From: Flavobacteriaceae bacterium
GTDB taxonomy: Bacteria > Bacteroidota > Bacteroidia > Flavobacteriales > Flavobacteriaceae
NCBI GenBank assembly: GCA_021648755.1
Contig: JAKISG010000023.1
Span: 1-36,557 of the forward strand
DNA: 36,557 nt
Reading direction: 5' to 3'
Notes under the pieces: model-generated
Databases searched by the model: none
What the model saw: only the letters and a program-made list of their open reading frames with translations
What the model was told of the DNA's origin: nothing
Position numbers and translations under genes: made by a program
Part shown: piece after piece, positions 32,626-36,557 of the stretch
Layout: each line of letters begins with the position of its first letter
Numbering within the stretch: position 1 is the stretch's first letter

Positions 32626-34819
32626 ATGAGTTTTCCATTTTATAAACAAGCGAATCAAAAAGATTGCGGACCAGTATGTTTAAAAATTATAGCAAAACAT
32701 TATAAAAGGAATATATCTATACAAGAACTTAGAAAAAAAAGTGAGACAACTCGTATATAGGAAGTAGTTTATTGAAAATTAGTGATGCGTCAGAAAATAT
32801 AGGTTTTCGTAGTTTAGGTGTTAAAATTTCATTAGAACAACTAAAAGACGCTCCACTACCTTGTATTCTACATTGGAATAAAAATCATTACGTTGTACTC
32901 TATAAAATAAAAAAAGATGTTTTTTATATTTCTGACCCTGCTCACGGTTTATTAAAATACTCAAAACAGGATTTTCAAAAAAGATGGTTGGGCAATAAGG
33001 TATCTGTTAATTCAGAAGATGGTATTGCTTTATTGATAGAAACTACACCTAAATTTTATGCTAAAGAATTTGATTTTGGTAAAGAAAACACAATAGGTTT
33101 TAGTTTTTTGAGTAAATATATATATTCAAATACAAACGATTTTTATGGCAATTAATTATTGGCTTATTAGCAGCAAGTTTATTACAACTTATTTTTCCAT
33201 TTTTAACTCAAAGTGTAGTTGATGTTGGAATTAAAAATCAAGATATAGATTTTATTTACCTTATCCTTTTTGCTCAACTTGCTTTATTTTTAGGAAAAAC
33301 ATCTATTGAAGTTATTAGAAGTTGGATATTACTACATCTTAGTACGAGGATAAATATATCGTTAGTTTCTGATTTTTTTATAAAATTGATGAATTTACCG
33401 ATAGCATTTTTTGATAATAGTTTAACAGGCGATATACTTCAAAGAATTAATGACCATAAAAGAATAGAACGTATTTTAACAACATCTTCACTAAATGTTT
33501 TATTTTCTTTGGTTAACTTAATAGTCTTTAGTATGGTGCTTGCTTATTATAACTTTCAATTATTTATTATTTTCATTATTGGAAGTTTCTTTTATTTCTT
33601 GTGGATAATTATCTTTTTAAAAAAACGTAGAGATTTGGATTATAAACAATTCTCTGTGGTTAGTCAAGAACAAAGTAAAGTAATAGAGTTTATTAATGGT
33701 ATGCAAGAAATAAAACTACACAATGCTGAAAAACAAAAAAGATGGTCTTGGGAATACTTACAAGTAAGATTATTTAAAATTTCAGTTAAAACATTAGCTT
33801 TAGAACAGTATCAAAATGTAGGTTCTAATTTTATCAACGAATTAAAAAATATACTCATTACCATACTTTCAGCAAAATTGGTAATTGAAGGTAATATTAC
33901 TTTAGGTATGATGTTGGCTATTTCTTATATTGTTGGACAATTAAACTCGCCAATAGCTCAACTTATTAATTTTATTCGCGAGTTTCAAGATGCCAAAATC
34001 GCATTAGAACGTTTATCTGAAATACATAACAAAGAAGATGAAGAAGAACAAAATAAAGAGAAAATCACTGAATTATCAAAAGACACTTCCTTTACAATAA
34101 CTAACTTATCATTCCGATACATAGACTCAAATAATACTGTATTAGAAAATTTAAATATACATATACCTGCGAATAGAATAACTGCTATTGTTGGTGTAAG
34201 TGGAAGTGGTAAAACTACTTTAATGAAATTGCTGTTAAATTTTTATCAACCAAATGTTGGTGAAATTAAAATAGGTAACTATGATTTAAAGAATATATCC
34301 CAAAAGATGTGGAGAGATAATTGTGGTGTTGTAATGCAAGAGGGTTACATCTTTAATGACAGTATTGCAAATAATATTGCAATTGGTGTTGATTATATTG
34401 ATAAAGAAAAATTAGTACACGCAGTTAATGTAGCAAATATCAAAGAATTTATTGAAACTTTACCTTTATCTTATAATACCAAGATAGGTTTAGAAGGTGT
34501 TGGATTAAGTACTGGTCAAAAACAACGCATATTAATAGCGAGAGCAGTATATAAAAATCCTAAGTTTTTATTTTTCGATGAAGCTACAAGTGCATTAGAT
34601 GCAAACAATGAAAAAGTAATTATGGAAAATCTTAATGCTTTTTTTATAAATAGAACAGTCCTTATCATTGCTCATCGTCTTAGTACTGTAAAAAATGCAA
34701 ATCAAATTATTGTTTTAGATAAAGGAAAAATAATTGAAACTGGTAATCATCAGTAACTAATAAAACAAAGAGGAAACTATTATAACTTAGTAAAGAATCA
34801 ATTAGAATTAGGAAAATAA
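32626..34819 (+). pseudogene. C39-peptidase ABC exporter with two frameshifts and a premature stop
   Basis: Read across frames, this is a complete peptidase-containing ABC transporter of about 730 residues. The C39 domain has catalytic Cys14 in NQKDCGPVCLKI, His in LHWNKNHYVVLYK and Asp in ISDPAHG. The membrane domain follows from about 33131. The ATPase has Walker A GVSGSGKTT, signature LSTGQKQR, Walker B FLFFDEATSALD and IAHRLST. Lesions: a frame change near 32757 after SETTR (the remainder begins GSSLLKISDA), a second near 33128 before YKRFLWQLIIGLLAA, and an in-frame TAA at 34754 that removes the 21-residue tail LIKQRGNYYNLVKNQLELGK. The exporter would cut leader peptides at a double-Gly motif and export the core. 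Three independent lesions argue for decay rather than sequencing error. Confidence 0.88.
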
Positions 34820-34822
34820 TTA

Positions 34823-36127
34823 ATGCAAAAAAAAGAAAATCATATTGATAAAATAGAATTAAGAAGTGAGGAAGTACAAGAAATACTTACAAAAGTTCCA
34901 CACTGGATGATACGCTGGGGTAGTATGTTATTTTTTACATTAATTATCTTACTCTTATTAATTTCTTGGTTTGTAAAATATCCAGATATCATTTCTTCAG
35001 AAGTGATTATTACAACCGTAATTCCGCCTCAAAAAGAATTTGCCAAAATTACAGGGAAAATAGACAGTATTTTTGTAAAAGACAACCAAGAAGTTACTGA
35101 AAACGAGCCTTTAGCGATTATAGAAAATACGGCTAACTTTAAAGACGTTTTTTATTTAAAATCCGTAATTGATACAATAAAATTTACAAATCAATCTTTT
35201 TATTATCCAATAGAAAAAATGCCTATTTTAATTTTAGGCGAAATAGAAACCGAATATTCTTTGTTTGAAAACAATTACATTCAATACATTCTTAATAAAG
35301 AATTACAACCTTATAATAATGATTTAAAAGCAGGTAAATTTTCTTCTTCTGAGCAACATAGAAGATTGAGTAATCTAAAAAACCAAAAAGAACTAAACAG
35401 AAAGGAATTAGTATTTAAAAAGAAGAATTTAGAACGAAATAAATTACTTTTTGAAAAAGGGGTAATTGCAGAAAAAGACTATGAAGATAGACAGTTAGAA
35501 TACTTACAAGCAGAAAGAAATTATAAAAATATGATTTCCTCTATTTCTTCATTAAAAGAGGGGATTTCTAACAGTAAACAAACCATAAAAGCAACTGAAA
35601 TTAGTAAAATAATCAATGAAATATCTTTGTTAAAGAAAGTGATTCAATCTTTTAATCAACTTAAAAGAAGTGTTAAAAATTGGGAACTAAAGTATGTACT
35701 ATCATCTAGAATAAACGGAGAAATTTCGTTTTTAAACTATTGGAGCGAAAATCAAACTGTAAATCAAGGAGACTTAGTTTTTACAATAATTCCAAGTGAG
35801 AATTCAGAATTTATTGCGAAACTAAAAACACCTGCACAAAACATCGGAAAAGTTAAAATCGGACAAATTGTAAATGTCAGATTAGAAAATTTTCCTGATT
35901 ATGAATTTGGAGTTTTAAAGGGTAAAGTTGAGAAAATTTCAGAAATAACAGGCAAAGAAGGCTTTTATACTATAGATGTTTCATTACCTGAAAAATTAAT
36001 CACTTCTTATAAAAAAGAAATCGAATTTAAGCAAGAAATGAGAGGAACATCAGAAATTATAACAGAAGATTTACGACTAATTGAACGCTTTTTCTATCAA
36101 ATAAAAAAAGCAGTAAATAGAAATTAA
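34823..36127 (+). CDS. HlyD-family membrane fusion protein (exporter adaptor)
   Basis: 434 residues. One membrane helix (about 33-55; MLFFTLIILLLLISWFVKYP) is followed by a biotinyl-lipoyl-like half (KITGKIDSIFVKDNQEVTEN). A long coiled coil spans about 155-275, the second lipoyl half is SSRINGEISFLNYWSENQTV, and a beta-barrel domain follows (KVKIGQIVNVRLENFPDYEF). It connects the inner-membrane ABC exporter to the outer membrane. It begins 3 bases after the full-length exporter stop and appears undamaged, unlike its neighbours. The intact state suggests recent loss of the locus or use by another exporter. Confidence 0.92.
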   Translation: MQKKENHIDKIELRSEEVQEILTKVPHWMIRWGSMLFFTLIILLLLISWFVKYPDIISSEVIITTVIPPQKEFAKITGKIDSIFVKDNQEVTENEPLAIIENTANFKDVFYLKSVIDTIKFTNQSFYYPIEKMPILILGEIETEYSLFENNYIQYILNKELQPYNNDLKAGKFSSSEQHRRLSNLKNQKELNRKELVFKKKNLERNKLLFEKGVIAEKDYEDRQLEYLQAERNYKNMISSISSLKEGISNSKQTIKATEISKIINEISLLKKVIQSFNQLKRSVKNWELKYVLSSRINGEISFLNYWSENQTVNQGDLVFTIIPSENSEFIAKLKTPAQNIGKVKIGQIVNVRLENFPDYEFGVLKGKVEKISEITGKEGFYTIDVSLPEKLITSYKKEIEFKQEMRGTSEIITEDLRLIERFFYQIKKAVNRN

Positions 36128-36159
36128 GGTAATAGACATTGCTAAAAACACAAAGCCCT

Positions 36160-36240
36160 GTGCCTAACAAAGGTATAAAAACAATAATGGCTAATTGCTT
36201 AATCGAAGTTGGTTTTGTGCCTCGAAGTTCGCAAAATTTT
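36160..36240. repeat. Degenerate gene-end repeat-like sequence
   Basis: GCCTAACAAAGGTATAAAAA and AATGGCTAATTGCTTAATCG resemble the left part of repeat copies A and B, with a mirrored CGAAGTT...AACTTCG-like segment nearby. It lies 33 bases after the HlyD gene. The similarity is weak. Confidence 0.35.
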
Positions 36241-36347
36241 TCAAATTTTACTTTTTTATTTCTAAATTATGAAAAAATTCAAAAAATTTCATTAATTTTA
36301 TAACTTCAAAAATAAGAGCATTTTTAACCATTACTGTTCTTATACCG
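36241..36347. other. A+T-rich gene-free stretch
   Basis: Low-complexity A+T sequence between the repeat-like segment and the IS end. I see no gene, promoter or hairpin of note. Confidence 0.5.
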
Positions 36348-36557
36348 AGCGTCAGACTGTCTAAAAACTTTTTTCAAAAAGCATTAAATAAATTTTGTAG
36401 TTTCTTTGATTTTTCGTATTTTTATGTATGAATTACATCAAAGGATTTGACAGAAATCAAGCCATTTTAATTACTCACATTTTATTATTTTATAAATTTG
36501 TGTTCGTGATATCGCTATCGCTAAGTTCCCGAAACAATAGAGCAAATAATAGTAGCA
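36348..36557 (+). mobile_element. 5' end of an IS1182-like insertion sequence (left terminal repeat plus transposase N-terminus)
   Basis: GCGTCAGACTGTCTAAAAAC (about 36350-36369) is the inverse counterpart of the repeat near 2669. The ATG at 36428 opens MNYIKGFDRNQA, the usual beginning of IS1182-family transposases in this phylum, but after about 12 residues the sequence (ILITHILLFYKFVFVIS) no longer looks like transposase and the frame runs off the window. So the element is probably interrupted. It is a different copy from the 3' remnant at 2416, since the halves are in the wrong order to be one split element. Confidence 0.6.

Overview
The window reads as chromosomal DNA of a marine or aquatic Flavobacteriaceae-type Bacteroidota. 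It is very A+T rich. Several promoters carry the Bacteroidota -7 element TAnnTTTG (best example upstream of recG, with TTTG exactly 19 bases before it). It encodes the gliding/type IX secretion factors GldE and GldD, a TonB-dependent receptor with a carboxypeptidase-like N-terminal domain, a B12 riboswitch of the Bacteroidota type, and the tiny basic ORF usually found between HU and RNase G in this phylum. I see no rRNA, tRNA or CRISPR array.

Left accessory block (1-7,763). The window opens inside an N6-adenine DNA methylase gene followed by an overlapping specificity subunit; the pair resembles BcgI-type type IIB or type I restriction-modification. Next come the 3' end of an IS1182-like transposase, and a chimeric ORF that joins a Fic-family N-terminus to an unrelated C-terminus behind a promoter with four CGTATCAT direct repeats. 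Its partner gene is unknown. A decayed second copy of the same two-gene unit follows, set between two ~115-base imperfectly palindromic repeats. After that lie a conserved unknown gene, a DUF6155 gene, a small unknown ORF and a WGR-domain ATP-dependent DNA ligase.

Core block (7,764-30,410). On the plus strand is recG. On the minus strand are a PgpH-type c-di-AMP phosphodiesterase, an AI-2E family permease, a small lipoprotein and two CPA-type cation/proton antiporters with TrkA/RCK domains. Then comes a B12 uptake operon (riboswitch, BtuB-like receptor, BtuG-like beta-propeller lipoprotein), also on the minus strand. recX faces rng, the small basic protein and HU across a large inverted repeat and a terminator. 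Finally mutY, ssb, gldE and gldD form a plus-strand gliding/repair cluster, followed by a large TonB-dependent receptor and a clear terminator.

Right accessory block (30,411-36,557). This is a decaying RiPP locus of the 'grasp-with-spasm' type. It holds the C-terminal end of a GwsS-like SPASM maturase, a lipoprotein gene split by a one-base slip in a run of 14 A, a C39-peptidase ABC exporter with two frameshifts and a premature stop, and an intact HlyD-family adaptor. No ATP-grasp ligase or precursor peptide is visible. The window ends with a repeat-like region, an IS1182-type terminal repeat and the first codons of another transposase.

The most interesting items are the damaged RiPP export locus with its poly-A slip site, the Fic chimera with phased operator-like repeats, the duplicated unknown gene pair bounded by palindromic repeats, and the riboswitch-controlled BtuB/BtuG pair.
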